Position numbers and translations under genes: made by a program. A DNA stretch of 64,000 bases from Siphonodentalium dalli (taxonomy: Eukaryota > Mollusca > Scaphopoda > Gadilida > Siphonodentaliidae), in NCBI GenBank assembly GCA_032622095.1, contig CP136068.1, positions 55,512,025 to 55,576,024 on the forward strand. Direction: 5' to 3'. Of the stretch, positions 9,829-22,445 are shown piece by piece (the stretch's first letter is position 1; each line of letters opens with the position of its first letter). Below the pieces are notes generated by a model. It was not told the origin of the DNA and searched no databases. It worked only from the letters and a program-made list of their open reading frames with translations.

Positions 9829-10045
9829 CACCCTATGAATTCCCATCCATTCATTTTAGGTATCTTATCAGATAATAATTCCAACCAACTGCCTCAGAGG
9901 CTCAGGCTGTATCAACATATTATAATGTAGACATTATGTATTATGTATTATGTATATTTTGTGAATTTTAAATTTTTTTTAAGTGATTCATAAGATTTCC
10001 ATTATTTAATCTCACCATCACCTCCAAAGAATATGCTCCCATCAT

Positions 10046-11180
10046 CAGGCCTCAGCTCACAAGGCGACTCGGGCGAGATTGTCGCCTTACTGTCGCTGAC
10101 TTCGCCCTATCGTCGCTCTAAGGCGAAATCGAAGTCGCCTTCAATTTTAGGGGGAATTTCTTTCTTTTTTTTTCTTAATTTTTTTTCTAGTTTTTTTTTC
10201 CGGACATGTCCGTATATAGATGAATTGTGGCGGCCATCCCAAAAAGAAACAGACGATGCAGAGCCAAAGACCCAAGTGTTTAAAATAAAATAATAAAATA
10301 TGACCTATTGTTTTAAAATTGTGTTGTTATTCCGTCGCCTTTGTTCCCTTTGTGGTAATGAATGTTAATCACGAATGTTTTGACACGCTGAAAACGCGAT
10401 GAGATGTTCGCATCTGTGTTGTTACTGACCATCGTGAGTGTCACAAATAAATGGTTTAATTAACTTAAAAGACCGCCGTCCCGCTTTTCAGATATAAAAC
10501 AATTACGACATTATCAGAGTATGTACCAGGCGCTTCGGAAGTTCGTTTCGGTAACGCGTCGGACTTTTTGAAGAGACCGCGTCGGACTTTTTGATGAGAC
10601 CGACTTCCGTAAATAAAATAATGTCAAGTTTATTGCTTTAATCGGATTATACCAGTGATGTTGGCATTAATTAAGGGAGGCCATTAATTAATAAAAGCTT
10701 TTGCAACTCCTTTGTTAGTTAGTCCTTATTGTTTATTTTAGCGGACACCCACATTACAGCCGTGACCAAATTAAACTTAAAAAGTTACATGCATCATGAT
10801 CAGACTGTACAAACGTATCTTCCAAGCTGCAGTCTTGGAAATAATACTACTTTCATTTAGTTAAAAAAGTAACTATTACTGTAACTTGATAATTGTCTTG
10901 CTTAAATGATAGCTACACAAAACATTTCCAAAAATTTTAAATGTATAATAACAATTAATTAAGCTAATTTCAGATAAAGTCAAATTTTTTTAGTTTTATT
11001 TGTTATTTTATCTTTTTAAATTTTTTATTGTCAGATGTTATAAAATAAAGCGATATTTGAAAATTGTCAATTTTTGGTAGTCTCCCACCCTGAAGTCTCC
11101 CTAAATTTCCTGAAGTCTCCCTAAATTTCCTGGAGGGAGACTTCAAGTCTCCCTGTTCTGGACCCCTAGGCTGAGGCCTG
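10046..11180. mobile_element. Non-autonomous hAT-type DNA transposon 2
   Basis: Terminal inverted repeats CAGGCCTCAGC (10046-10056) and GCTGAGGCCTG (11170-11180) are flanked by a perfect 8-bp duplication CCCATCAT (10038-10045 and 11181-11188). The CAGG start and the 8-bp duplication are typical of hAT elements. The 1135 bp carry no transposase. Internal sequence includes short repeats of AAGTCTCCCT near the right end and AAGGCGA near the left end. Confidence 0.88.
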
Positions 11181-11188
11181 CCCATCAT

Positions 11189-12470
11189 TCTAACATATGG
11201 TTAGTTTTACCCCCATCCAAAATGGGGGGTATACTGGATTACATGCATCCATCCATCCGCTCTCAACAGCACGATTGGTTGTGAGACTCCCAAATAGCCG
11301 CGGCAATTCCACAAATACGGATAACCCCCAATTTCTCCCGGATTCAAAATCCAAAAAAACAATGTTATTTTATTTTTTAAATATTCCTGCATTTGCGGGG
11401 AGGGATTTCCTTATTTCCGGTACCGTAAATACCCACACATTAACATTCTCAGAATGTACCGTCGGTAGCTTTTGATGTTCCCTCTGATTGAAGACTGATC
11501 AGTGGTGAACTGTGACTGATATTAATTTATTTTCACAAGTATGCAGCTGTATTGTAAGGCCCCATTGATGAACATTTCTAAGTAATGGATTAGTGGTATG
11601 CATTGCGAACGGAATGTGTCCATTTCGTATGTGGGTAAAATTTAAGACAGGTCAATTTGTCATTTTGGTTTCACCTGTGTAACTCGGGTTTGTTTTTACT
11701 TATTTTAAACAAAGTTTCTGCTTAAAATTTGTCAATCAATGGTGGAATGTGTCCATTTCTTTTGGTGGTTAAACCGTAAGATGAGTCCATTTTGTAGTTT
11801 ATTCTGATTTTGTACTTTCGGTTTCGGGCATATCCAGCTATATCTGGTGGAATTCTGAATAGTTTTACTTAGTTTATACGAAGTGTCTGTTTCTTTCTCT
11901 TCAATAAATGGTGGTGGTCTCTCGATCAACACAGGTGGAATTTGTGTTTTGAACCAAAAATTAGGTGGTCACATTTAACAAGTGATTGCCCATTGCAGGT
12001 GATATATAGAATAAACCAGCCTGTGAACAGGAAATGGTCGCAAGTTGGAGGTGGCCTCTCCCGCAAAAATCTCCCGGATTGCTATTTTCAAAACTTAACA
12101 TGTCTGGTGGCTACATTTCAGTACAATTGATATTTGTATGGCTAATTTCTGTTACATGGCTAGCCACGAAACAGATTTTCAATAGACTCTTTAACATGCT
12201 CTATATATTTAAAGAAAGCTATTTAGAAGAGGGTCACTTATATTTGGAGGATGACTATCCATGTGATGTTGTGTCCATAAGACTCCATATTACCATCTGA
12301 AATTATGTGACAAATTTCAGCGCTACACATCCTTACAATTATTTTTTGTGGCTACGTAAATTCTTTTTCACAATATGACCCCAGAAGTGGCTGGTTTTAC
12401 AATTGTTTGCTTTCTGCACATGTACAATGTGATATGTAGCATACAGTAACGAATTAACATACAAAAGCAT
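11189..12470. repeat. Gene-free stretch with loosely repeated units
   Basis: Units beginning GGAATGTGTCCATTTC occur at about 11610 and 11744, and a weaker relative (GGTGGAATTTGTGTTTTG) at about 11934. They suggest an old tandem duplication with period 135-190 bp. No coding signal is seen. Confidence 0.4.
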
Positions 12471-12479
12471 CAGAGTAGA

Positions 12480-12591
12480 AAATTATGTGGCTGAAAATTT
12501 ATATTTCTACATTGCCTGCAAAGAAAATTATTTACTGGACACATAATTTTCTTCAGAGGCTCTGCATCATCATAAATTTTTGGCCACATAA
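12480..12591. repeat. Inverted repeat around ACATAATT motifs
   Basis: AATTATGTGGCTGAAAATTT at about 12480 pairs with its near complement ending at about 12591 (about 20 of 22 positions), with further ACATAATT words between and just beyond. It could fold into a hairpin or be the ends of a very short MITE. No target duplication was found. Confidence 0.5.
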
Positions 12592-12635
12592 TTCATAGCC
12601 ACATAAGAGTTATTTGTTTGTACTTTCATGTGTGC

Positions 12636-13300
12636 ATCCATCTGCTCATATATCTCAACCATGGGTTATCGGATCTCGGTGAAATTTGGTTTGGCATCAT
12701 GAGGGCTTTCAAATGAGGATTCAATGACATTGTTCATATTTATCCATTCAAGAGTTATTCTTTGTTTATCTGAAAATGTTGGATTTCCGTCCGTCCGCTC
12801 ATATATCTCAACCATGGGTTATTGGATCTCGATCAAATTTGATATGCAGGTTTGGCACCAGTAAGGCTTTCAAGATAGGGTTCATTGACGTTCATATTTA
12901 TCCATTCAAGAGTTATCCTTCTTTGTTTATCTGAAAATGTTGGATTTCCATCCGTCCGCTCATATATCTCAACCATGGGTTATTGGATCTCGATGAAATT
13001 TGATATGCAGGTTTGGCACCAGTAGGGCATTCTAGATAGGGTTCATTGACTTTGTTCATATTTATCCATTCAAGATTTATCCCTCTTTGTTTATCTGAAA
13101 ATGTTGGATTTCTGTCTGTCTGCTCATTTATATCAGCCATGGGTTATTGGATTCTGTTGAAATTTGGTATGCAGGTTTGGCAGGAGGTCTTTCAAAAGTG
13201 TGTTCAGTTATGTTGTTTGCATTTTCCGTTTAATATCCCTCTTTGTTCATCTGAAAATGTTGAAGTTTTGTCCATCCGCTCATATATCTTTTTAACTTTG
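12636..13300 (+). repeat. Diverged tandem repeat, about 153-164 bp unit
   Basis: Five copies are recognised by the word GCTCATATATCTCAACCATG or close variants at 12644, 12797, 12958, 13122 and 13278. Each is followed by a GGATCTCGATGAAATTTG-like stretch and a TTTATCTGAAAATGTTGGAT-like stretch. The CCGTCCGTCC-type lead is similar to other dispersed repeats in this window. Copies have diverged, so the array is old. Confidence 0.8.
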
Positions 13301-13825
13301 TTCCCCTCCTGCCCATGTTTAAATTGGCACCATGGGGTTATCCCAGCACCCGGGGATCTACATAATGTCTTAACATAACCTGGCAGATAATACGATATTA
13401 CCCAATAATACTACCATTTCATAAACCAATTTTACAAGGCCACCATAAACTGAGAATTCATCATTTTGTTTTTGGAAACATTTTAGTACATTTATTATAT
13501 GTAGACACATAAAAAGAGCATTGTAACTGTTGTATTATCTGTTCATAAATATCCAGACTCTGTCTCATTTCTATCAACTAGGAACCATAGTTTCCAATTT
13601 GTTCATAGTGTCATGTTTGATTGAATTATAGGGGCCACAGAGCACTCAAAAGATTAACATTGAAGTTTATGGATTTTTTTTACAAGCTACTTGTAAAACA
13701 TTGTAATATATGAAGCCATTTTATTGAGGGCTACTTTTTTATATATGAACTGGTAATCTGTTAAGGGTCAGCATCCTCATCATATTTTGGCTGTATGAAC
13801 ATTATATTGATAACACTTTTTAGCT

Positions 13826-14195
13826 CACCTGAGACAGTCATCACTCCTCGTCCTCGTCCATCATCTGTCCATTCGTCCCTCTGTCCATCCGTCCGTCAAG
13901 AATCATCTTCTTCTCCATAACCATAAGACCAAATGGGTTCATATTTGGTGTAGATGTTCCCTTGGTGACTCACATTCACATTGTTCAAATGAGGTCACCA
14001 GGTCAAATAGTTGTAAAGCCAGGACCATAACTCTGTCCCACCATAGTAATTCTTAAATCAACTTCTTCTCAAGAACCATCAGGCAGATTCAGCTTATTTG
14101 ATATGGATGTTCCTTGTGTGACTGGGATTCAAATTTGTTCAAATGAGTTCACCATTGAAAAATGGGCGGAGTCAGGGACATAATTCTTTTTATGT
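13826..14195 (+). repeat. Dispersed/tandem repeat with GTTCAAATGAG(G)TCACC words
   Basis: Two related units share 'AGAACCATCAGGC', 'ATTTGGTGTAGATGTTCC' and 'TTGTTCAAATGAGTTCACC' words. The same family forms a longer array at 18360-19095. It has no coding signature. Confidence 0.6.
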
Positions 14196-14198
14196 TTA

Positions 14199-15040
14199 CC
14201 CATACCATAGTATGGTAAACATAATGTCGACGTCCGGATTGACCACTCGTCGTGTGTCCGTCCGTCCGTCCGTCCGTCTGTCTGTCTGTCCGTGGACACT
14301 TTACGCATGGTGCGATAACTCAAAAATTTTCTATCCGATCGGAACCAAATTTTGTATATGAGTTTCTCAGACCAAAATACAGATCGAGTTCAAATATGGG
14401 TTTGATCCGAATTTTTTTAAGGATTTATGGCCCTTTTTCGACCTCGAATTCACGCATGCTGTCATAACTCGAACAATTTTTATCTGATCGGAACCAAATT
14501 TCAGAGTTTCAGAGCCCAAAATACAGATCGAGTTCGAATATGGGTTTGATCCGATTTATTTTAAAGGAGTTATGACCCTTTTTTCAAAAATAAAATTAAA
14601 AAAACAAAAATCCGATGCTAAAACCGAAGTATATTTTGTCCGATTGTGTTCATATTTGATATGTAGGTTTATGATGACATGCCCCTCATCTGTATAGTTT
14701 TTGGTATTGATTGGTTGATCGGTTTAGAAAATAATTAACCCTTTACACACATGCTATCAATGCAATAAGTTGAACATATTTCTTCTGATCTGCCTCATAT
14801 TTCTTACCTAGGTTTTTCTTAGCATGTTCTTCGTTTGTATGGTTTTTGGTATTGTTTAATTAACCCTTTTCACTCTTATGTTTACTTAGAATTCACCCAA
14901 GCTGCTATGACTCAAAACATTTTTCATCTGATCAGCACCAAATTTGGTATATGAATTTATCACCCCTAAACACAGATCGAGTTCGAATATGGGTTTGATC
15001 CGATATATTTTAACAGAGTTATGACCCTTTATAATTCAAG
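14199..15040 (+). repeat. Repeat with (GTCC)n lead and ATACAGATCGAGTTCGAATATGGG-type units
   Basis: It starts at a short palindrome (GTTTACCCATACCATAGTATGGTAAAC in pieces, 14197-14222), then a (GTCC)n/(GTCT)n tract at 14263-14290. Three diverged units of about 150-200 bp follow, each with 'CAGATCGAGTT', 'ATATGGGTTTGATCCG' and 'AGTTATGACCC'; the third lies at about 14970-15035, after an insertion of other sequence. It is probably a mollusc-type dispersed repeat; the mechanism is unknown. Confidence 0.6.
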
Positions 15041-16400
15041 TAATTACTGCTGGGAATTTTAAGAGAACATTCTGGCAGACCATGTGTGTAATTGAAATGA
15101 GTTAATTATCACTAGGGACATGCTATAAAGCCTGATAGTGGTACTCTTGGCTGGCAGGATTTGTTATCATATTAATGTCAAATTGATTGATGGCTATCTG
15201 GTGGAGTTCTGTTTTCTGTGCAATATTAAGTTAACCCCTTTACTGAAACAGGTTCATTACTAAAGTTTATGTAAACACTATAGGACACCTATTCTAAAAT
15301 ATTAAATTGAAATAGTCCATTGTTACTTTGTAGGGATGTTTTACAGACATTGTTGTCTACATACACTGTTGTCTTATCTTAGACAAAAATTAATCCACAC
15401 ATTCCCAGTTCCATGATATAATGTCGTTGCAAATGATTAACCCTCTCCACACATCATATGGTTTTGATGCTTTTCATTTGATCATTCTATATTATGTCCA
15501 GGTTGATGGTGATCCACTTTTGATTTGCATGGATTTGGGATTAAAATTAAACCATTCCATAGACACATATTATGTGATAGACAGATATAATATTATCCAT
15601 TTCACTTTGATCCAGGTTCAGTAAGGGTTTCAATAAATCACCAATTATATATTCATCATTAGAGGAAATGTCTTATTTTGAAATTCCCTCAATTGCGTTT
15701 GGGCTCCAGGGTAATATTAATGGTGCTGGTATTCTTGAGACTGACTTATTGTATGGGTTTCTAAATCCAATGACATGCTTTGTATAGACTATTTTGTGTT
15801 TATCAGTTCATTAGTTTGGGTAAGATTAACCCTATTCTATCCGATTTGATAACTCAAATATTTCCATTGATTATGTTTATACATGTAGTTCTTGGCATAG
15901 TTGACAAGAACACACCCCTAACCTGCATAGTGAGGGTCATTTGGTTTATTTGCTTAAAAATATTAACATCCTCCGCCAATCCTGTTGACACAATGTGATA
16001 ACTAAATATTTTTCACATGATCACTATATTAAGTGTGAATTGTTGAAACTTTAGCACTCATGAAAAGGTTGATGTAAGGATTTATAAAATTTATAAAAAT
16101 AGCTAATCGCTATCGCCAAGGTATGGGTTAAACATCTGCCGATCGTGATCGGCCTCTCGTTTATATATCAGTTTTAAAATTGTTTTTTAAATATCAGTTT
16201 TAAAATTGTTTTTAGATTGAACTTCTTGCTAAATTTATTAAAAAAAAATATTTAGACTTAACTCCTTGCTCAATTAATTTTTTTTTTTTAAACTATTCAA
16301 CGTCATAACATCTCCTGGGGTACCCGGAGTCAAAACAGCAAAAAAAAAAATTTAAATTGAAAATACGTCAATTTTGAATGCGAGACTCGTAAAATTTTCT
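15041..16400. other. Gene-free AT-rich stretch
   Basis: Scattered relatives of the preceding repeat ('TTAACCCT...' and 'AATTTTTCATCTGATC'-like words) fade out along this stretch. Near 16180-16280 a TCAGTTTTAAAATTGTTTTT unit is duplicated and A-runs occur. No gene is seen. Confidence 0.4.
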
Positions 16401-16411
16401 CATCTGTTCAA

Positions 16412-16777
16412 TTTAATCAGTCAGGATTTCACAAAAAACAATCGACCATTGACAACATTTTAATAATTAAATCTTTGTTTGAAGCTGCTAGATATAAGAA
16501 AAAAGATGTTCTGTGCATTCATAGATTTTGAGAAAGCTTTTGATAGAGTTTGGAGAGAAGGTATGTTGTATAAACTCAGATTAAAGCAAATCACTGGTAA
16601 AATATATATCGCGTTATCGGGAATATGTATGACAATTTTAAGTCAAATTTTTTAGCAAACGGTCAAGAGTCAGAGCTGTTCCCTTCTACCGTTTTATTCG
16701 CCAAATCCAAAAAAGATCTGCAGTACCAGTTAATATGTTTCGAAGACTACTGCCATATGTGGAAACTGAAGGTTAGG
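16412..16777 (+). pseudogene. LINE reverse transcriptase fragment, frameshifted
   Basis: Conceptual pieces in changing frames read NQSGFHKKQSTIDNI, CAFIDFEKAFDRVW, GNMYDNF and TVLFAKSKKDLQ, the order expected of a non-LTR reverse transcriptase palm. The catalytic ADD residues and the GVxQG motif are missing, which implies an internal deletion in addition to at least two frameshifts. It is a dead remnant about 370 bp long. The family resembles the one with RT at 24473-25918 more than LINE A, but this is uncertain. Confidence 0.75.
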
Positions 16778-16866
16778 TGACACTCCACAGTTTCGAATGA
16801 TCAGTAGGGGTGATTTTATAGATATAAAGTGCTAGTGGTTTCTGGCACCATTCATGTGGTATGTAT

Positions 16867-17961
16867 TAGGGTCCTGCGAATTGGAGATTTTGATCGAATC
16901 GAATATCGAATCGAGTCGACAAAATCGAATCGAATATCGAATCGAATCATACCTGTGTGTTGCATTCTCAATCAGGCATTTAATGTCAATGATTAGACGA
17001 CTTGTGAAACGTTCTATGAACTTTCATGAAGTTCCATCATAACTTATGTGGCGATCAACCGTCGTTCCTGATACTATTAACTTCAATTGAGAATTGTCGA
17101 GAGAAAAAAACATTAAAACATCCATTCGGTCGTCACGACGATTAAATATGTAACCACTAAACGGATTATCGGAATTAAAATCACGCGCAATTTTTAGAGT
17201 TTGCATGTACATGCACAATTGCAAATCGCCACTGGGAAACACCCTTTGTTATAAACTTGAAGATGCAACAACAGTCGCAGGGTAGCCTGTTTATGTAGTG
17301 CTGGATGCTTAGATGGGTCGTTGTCCAAGACGCTTGCGATTTATATACCATGTTGCATTCATCACACGTGTTAGTTCCAGCACTGCATGCAGCTTTTATC
17401 ATGTTTAAAATAAAAATGAATAACAGACGACAAATTGTCAAGTTTCAAGCAATGCTCCGGAACTGAAAGTCAACTTCAAAAGAAAACACCGCCCACGTGC
17501 ACTTTTCGACGCCGGGAACACTTGTTGTTTAATACATTCTCAGCGATATTACATAACGCGGAATCTGAGACGTATAGTCAGCGGATAACGCTAGCGGTTG
17601 CTCATGCAGTCTCATCGCTATTCTAATTTACGTGCGTCGTCGGTCCATCGGCGATCTCCGAGCTTTTGGCTACCATGTTCAAAGCTAGAATTCAGATGTA
17701 TTTAGTCGTCATATATTGGCTAATTACTGGCTATACTTATATTTAATATCATGCGAACGTGCGCGATGTACAATAGGAATTATAAGCTGCATATATTCAT
17801 AATTTTCGGGAATGATATGGCACAGAAACAGCTAAGATCGACCTGTGTACTTGTCCGTAAACAGCCTACTTTTTATATGTTTGTATATTCGAAATTTCGA
17901 GTTGGAAATTTCGAATCGAATTTGACTTTCGAATCGAATCTCGAATATTCGCAGGACCCTA
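16867..17961. mobile_element. Non-autonomous hAT-type DNA transposon 3
   Basis: The terminal inverted repeat TAGGGTCCTGCGAAT (16867-16881, complement ending at 17961) is flanked by a perfect 8-bp duplication GTATGTAT (16859-16866 and 17962-17969). Both ends carry sub-terminal arrays of TCGAATCGAA words, which often bind hAT transposases. There is no transposase ORF in the 1095 bp. It landed about 90 bp after the LINE fragment at 16777. Confidence 0.92.
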
Positions 17962-18359
17962 GTATGTATATTGAGACAAGGTGGGATATGAATTTGTGTA
18001 ATTTTAGAAGGTGTTCTAGACTGATGAAAAAATTAAGTGCAAGTGACCTTGACCCCACCCATAGACAGCAGTAGCGTTTTCTGCGAAACAGTGGCTCTAG
18101 ATACTGGGTCAATTTTTTAGCGCCCAAAATTTGTCATCTGCATTAAAAATTGATTTTCTGGAATTGTAAACGGCGAAAGTTTGAAATCTTTTCACATTGA
18201 TGTTGGAAGCCAGAGGCCTTTGAACCAACATAGGTGACCATGCTTGAAAAAATCTGGTATTCGTGCCCCTTGGGTATGAAAATGCAAATCTGAGACAAAT
18301 TCTCTGGTGGACCTATAGTCGAGTCAGAATTGAGTCATTTTAGGTGACTGAGTTTTAGG

Positions 18360-19095
18360 TTTGGGGTCACTCCGTCAAAATGTTGCAGAGCTTGGGTGGG
18401 AGAGGGCATAACTCTTTCCATCCATAGTAATTCTTAAAACATCTTCTCAAGAACCATCAGACCTATTCAGCTAATATTTGGTATGGAGGGTCCTTGGGTG
18501 ACCGGGATACATATTTTTTTCAAATGGTATTCAGAGTCCTTGGATGACAGGTATTCAGATTTGTTCAAATTTGTTCACCAGGTCAAATAGGGATAGAGCC
18601 AGGGAAGCAACTTGTTCCCTTTCTAGTATTTCTGAAAACACCTCAAGAACCATCAGGCCTATTCAGCATATATTTGGTATGGATGGTCTTTGGGTGACCA
18701 TGATTCAGATTTATTCAAATTGGATCACTGGGTCAAATAGGGCCAGAGCCATGGACATAACTCTTTACCTCAATAGCTATTCTTAAAACATCTTCACAAG
18801 AATCATTTAGCATATTTAGCTTATATTTTGTATGGATGGTCCTTAGGTGACTGGAATTCAGATTTGTTCAAATAGGGTCACCAGGTCAAATAGGGGTTAG
18901 ACCAGGGACATAACTCCCCCCCCCCCATCCATGGTTATTCTTAAAACGTCTTTTCCTCAAGAGTCATTAGGCCTATTTAGCCTATATATAGTATGGAGGG
19001 TCCTCGGGTGACTGGCTTACATATTTGTTAAAATATGTTAAATTGGCATTTGGTGTGTAGGTTCCATGGAGAGTTTGGATTCAAATAGCTTGAGC
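18360..19095 (+). repeat. Tandem array, about 150-200 bp unit
   Basis: Four or more diverged units are recognised by 'AAGAACCATCAGGCCTATTC' (variants near 18448, 18651, 18799 and 18959), 'TTTGGTATGGATGGTCCTTG' and 'TCACCAGGTCAAATAGGG'. This is the same family as 13826-14195. A C-run of about 11 bp sits at about 18917. Confidence 0.75.
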
Positions 19096-19378
19096 TATCA
19101 GTTGTAAAATGTGCAAAGGAATTTTTACGAACTTGGGAGTGTATTTGCTTAAGTTGGGAGGGGACAGACAGGCTATGGACTATATGGGATGGGAGGTATC
19201 AGGGGCTGCAGTTGAAAATTTCAAGGTGGACACCCCACTGCTTAACGGAGATCCTCTAGCTATGTTCTTGTTTAGAACTACTTGTTTTTATGTGATTTTG
19301 ACAAGTACTAACTCTTATGGTGTTCAGAGTCTCAGTCTCTACAGTCTGGTGAGCGACCCACAGTCATTGACTGTCTTG
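19096..19378. other. No feature recognised
   Basis: Short open frames only, none with a recognisable product. Confidence 0.3.
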
Positions 19379-19477
19379 TTCTTGTACGATTCCAGGTTGT
19401 GGTGAAAAGTCATATTGGACGAGACACGCAGTGTCGAGTCCAATATGACTTCACCACAACCTGGACGAGTACAAGAA
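19379..19477. repeat. 99-nt near-perfect hairpin
   Basis: The left arm starts TTCTTGTAC and runs through CCAGGTTGTGGTGAA and GTCATATTGGAC. The right arm is its complement apart from a few mismatches and a 2-nt bulge. The loop region GACAC-GCA-GTGTC (19423-19435) also pairs, leaving a 3-nt loop, so nearly the whole segment folds on itself. A related single word AAAAGTCATATTG recurs at about 19760. Confidence 0.8.
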
Positions 19478-21830
19478 AAACTCATACTGTACACAACATT
19501 GTATAATGACATTCTTATTATCGATCTGAATGTTTATCCAAATTTTGGGAATAAAACTTTTGTGGTTATTTTTGGTATTTGTCGGCACTTAATTCTCTAT
19601 AAAACCCTGTATTTTGATCATCAGAAACATTTGGAACAGTAAAAAAAATTCAATGCGGAAGTGAAACGTCTGCTAAATCCACCAGTGTTGCGCGCGCATC
19701 ACAATTTCACCGATTCATTTCGCTATAGATTTAATTCGTGACGTCACAGAGTCCCGATAAAAAGTCATATTGCACACTTGGGAATCCAGTATGACATTCG
19801 GGAGTTCAATATATTACTTTTTCCCGGATTATCACGTGGCGGCTTTTGTCCAATCAGAAAGAGTGTTAGTCAAGGGACGGATAATAGTACCCATTATCGA
19901 CCGACTCCAATCCCTACAGGCTCTCTAACCCGTCGGTGGACGTTTGGTAAAGCCACCAGCTTTATTTACATGAAAATACCACAAGGTATATATGGCCGTA
20001 ACATCAAATTGGATGGTGACAGCTCGTGCAATGCACCCATTAGTAGGACATCAAATAATTGGATTAATAATTTATACATGATTGATAGCAGTCCTATCCA
20101 ATTCGGACAAACATCGCCGCCTTATGTTAGTGCTTATATTATATTAGGATTGGATTACTCCCGGTGAGCCAAGGGGAAACATTGTGGTGGACTCATGCCA
20201 ATGAATAAAATTGATAAGTTAGTACTCAAACACTATCCCAATTAGAAGAATGTAGCAATGAACTATGTTTGTAGAAAATTACAACCACATCGACTGTAAT
20301 ATTTCAGAGAAAACAACGGTTGAACAAGGCACAAATGTAAATACTTTAAATTCGGGACACTTTTTTTCAAATAACCGTTACGGCGATGATTCCGCGAATA
20401 ATAAAAACTGCATGTGAATCATTAATAACAATGACACTGTTTTCTGCGAATTTTGTGGACAGCACAACCGCTCATGGTACTTTCTGTACTATAATGGCGA
20501 TCAAGCAAAATGGACGCCATCTTTTCTTGAAATTATGTGACAACTTTTTTCATGTTAGCATCCGGAAATAGGTAGAAGAGACATTATAGAGGAAGAAAAT
20601 GGGCGGAGTTAATTTGATTCCTGTGGTGTAAAGATCGGCCAATATATTCAGGAAACGGCTTTTCATTTTGTACCTTTTGACTTGTTTGACCTTGATGATA
20701 TGATATTCACAACCACTCATAATCTAGTTTATAGAAAAACTCACACCCTTTCGTTTGGTAGCTAGCGCCATGTCATCGCCCTTAAATACACCTCTTGTTG
20801 GGATATGTTTAATTTCCCCTATACCCCTAAACAAAAGCCACCGAAAACAACTATGATTGCTGCGAGAAACTATGGAAATCGCATTCAAATCAAATCCCGG
20901 ACTTGAAGGGGCTTGAAATGATGGCGTCGTGGTTGATGTCAGATCCAAATCTAGGAACCCCTCTTCCCCTATCAGCATTACGTCTACCAGATCATCCATG
21001 CTAACAATGAACTGAATTTCCACCACATATGGCCTGACATTTATACCTGTATTGCCACAATATATCACGAGCATCCCGGGTCATACATTGTGACTCGTAT
21101 ATAGTATTGACAATAAACAGGTCATTGTTATCGTATTGTTGGAAATGAGACAAGTGAAGTTTTAAGGGACTGTATACCAAACAGGAGCTTTGAGATGTAA
21201 AAGTTGTACGAAATTATGAAGGACTTTTTGGTCATACGGAGGATAGATTTACGACTACCAATAGCTATCCGTATTCGTAACGTATTTGTAAGGATGCGAA
21301 ATGTCTCTATTGATTAGTTATATGCATGGAGTATATGGTCATATGCACATTGTCAAAGATTGATACCACCTCACTGGTTGTACGATACGATAACCTAGCA
21401 AAAAGCGAGTATATATAGAGAGTGCCCTTATGGTCATGGGTGGGATGCATTATTAACGCCCTCGGGTGTATACTGTCCTAGAGATTCTAGATAGCTATGG
21501 TTCGCTGGGCGTTTTATAGATAATGGTTTTTCCGGTTGTGACAATTCGCAGTAGGTCCCTATTTGCGGAGGTCCCCGGGATTCGCAGAGGTCCCCTAAAA
21601 TGGTCGAAATATGTTGATTTTAATGAGGGAACGGGTGCGTATATGTCAATTGATACGTATTTTAAACAAATAACGACACATCATCATAATAGTGGTTTGT
21701 TCTAACAATCATATCATCATCATCATCATCATCATCATAATACGGAACAAGTCTTGCGACTTTTCGTCCCAATAACATTATTTGCAATGCTTGTTTACAA
21801 ATATATGTATCGTCATTCGATATTTACTTG
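19478..21830. other. Gene-free stretch with minor repeats
   Basis: No gene was recognised. A TCACGTGGCGG(C/T)TTTTGTCCAAT-like word at 19830-19856 recurs at 26898-26923. A sequence TTAAGGGACTGTATACCAAA at about 21163 resembles the left end of the TTAA element at 43181, but no matching right end was found. A (CAT)n microsatellite lies at 21711-21739. Confidence 0.4.
21711..21739. repeat. (CAT)n microsatellite
   Basis: About nine tandem CAT trinucleotides, uninterrupted. Confidence 0.85.
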
Positions 21831-21839
21831 TGAGTCACT

Positions 21840-22445
21840 TTAACATATTACTTGTCGTCGAACTCGTATTTTATATAATAGAAGAATGAGTCTATGTATA
21901 TTTTGAATTGATCGAGTGTTGGAGCCTCAACAGCGAAGTCTGGCAGAGAGTTTCAGCTATTTACCACCCTCTGCGTGAAGAAATATTTTCCTGTGGCCTT
22001 GTTAACAATGGGCATCTGTAGATTTTTATTATGTCCTCTTGTTCTTCCTGATGAATGTCTTTCTAATAGGTCACAGGCATTGATATTGTAATGACCATTC
22101 AACAGTTTATATACCTCGATTATATCTCCTCTTAATATTCCATATTTTACAGACATCATATTGAGTGTTATCATTCCGTCTCGGTAGCATAGAGTTTTGA
22201 TTTGACGAACTTCTAGTTTCGTTGCTTTTCTTTGTATTTCTCTAACACAATGCTTTGATATTTGTGATGTGGGTTCCATGCAGAGTTACAGTATTCGATG
22301 GTAGGTCTGCCCATGCTTATGTAGAGCGATTAGAAAGTGTCGATGTCCAAGTTCGTGAAAGTTCTGCTGACTATGCCGATGATTTGAGAAGCTTTGTTGT
22401 TTTAGGATATTGTAGGAAGGCTAATCTGGCCGTGTCAAATTGAGC
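21840..22445 (-). pseudogene. LINE reverse transcriptase C-terminal fragment
   Basis: Reading the minus strand in shifting frames gives a thumb segment (RTFTNLDIDTF, then a stop, then MGRPTIEYCNSAWNPHH) and a C-terminal segment REIQRKATKLE, LRGDIIEVYKLLNG, SGRTRGHNKNL and FFTQRVVNS. That is followed by NSLPDFAVEAPTLDQFK after a TGA that replaces the expected tryptophan. This is the standard C-terminal region of CR1/L2-like LINE polyproteins. At least two frameshifts and two nonsense codons make it inactive. Confidence 0.85.

Noticed and set aside
10281-10310. Alternative DHX8 poly(A) signals (AATAAAATAATAAAATA)
   Set aside because: They lie inside the hAT element at 10046-11180; the AATAAA at 9823 comes earlier and is a simpler choice.
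14263-14290. (GTCC)n and GACGGACGG tracts as a possible CRISPR or protein repeat
   Set aside because: They are simple repeats in dispersed eukaryotic elements; no spacers or Cas genes, and the sequence is clearly animal.
20724-21074. 116-residue minus-strand ORF
   Set aside because: No recognisable motif, no splice or start context and no support from neighbours.
21163-21182. A complete TTAA element starting TTAAGGGACTGTATACC
   Set aside because: No matching inverted end was found downstream, so only a possible solo end is mentioned.
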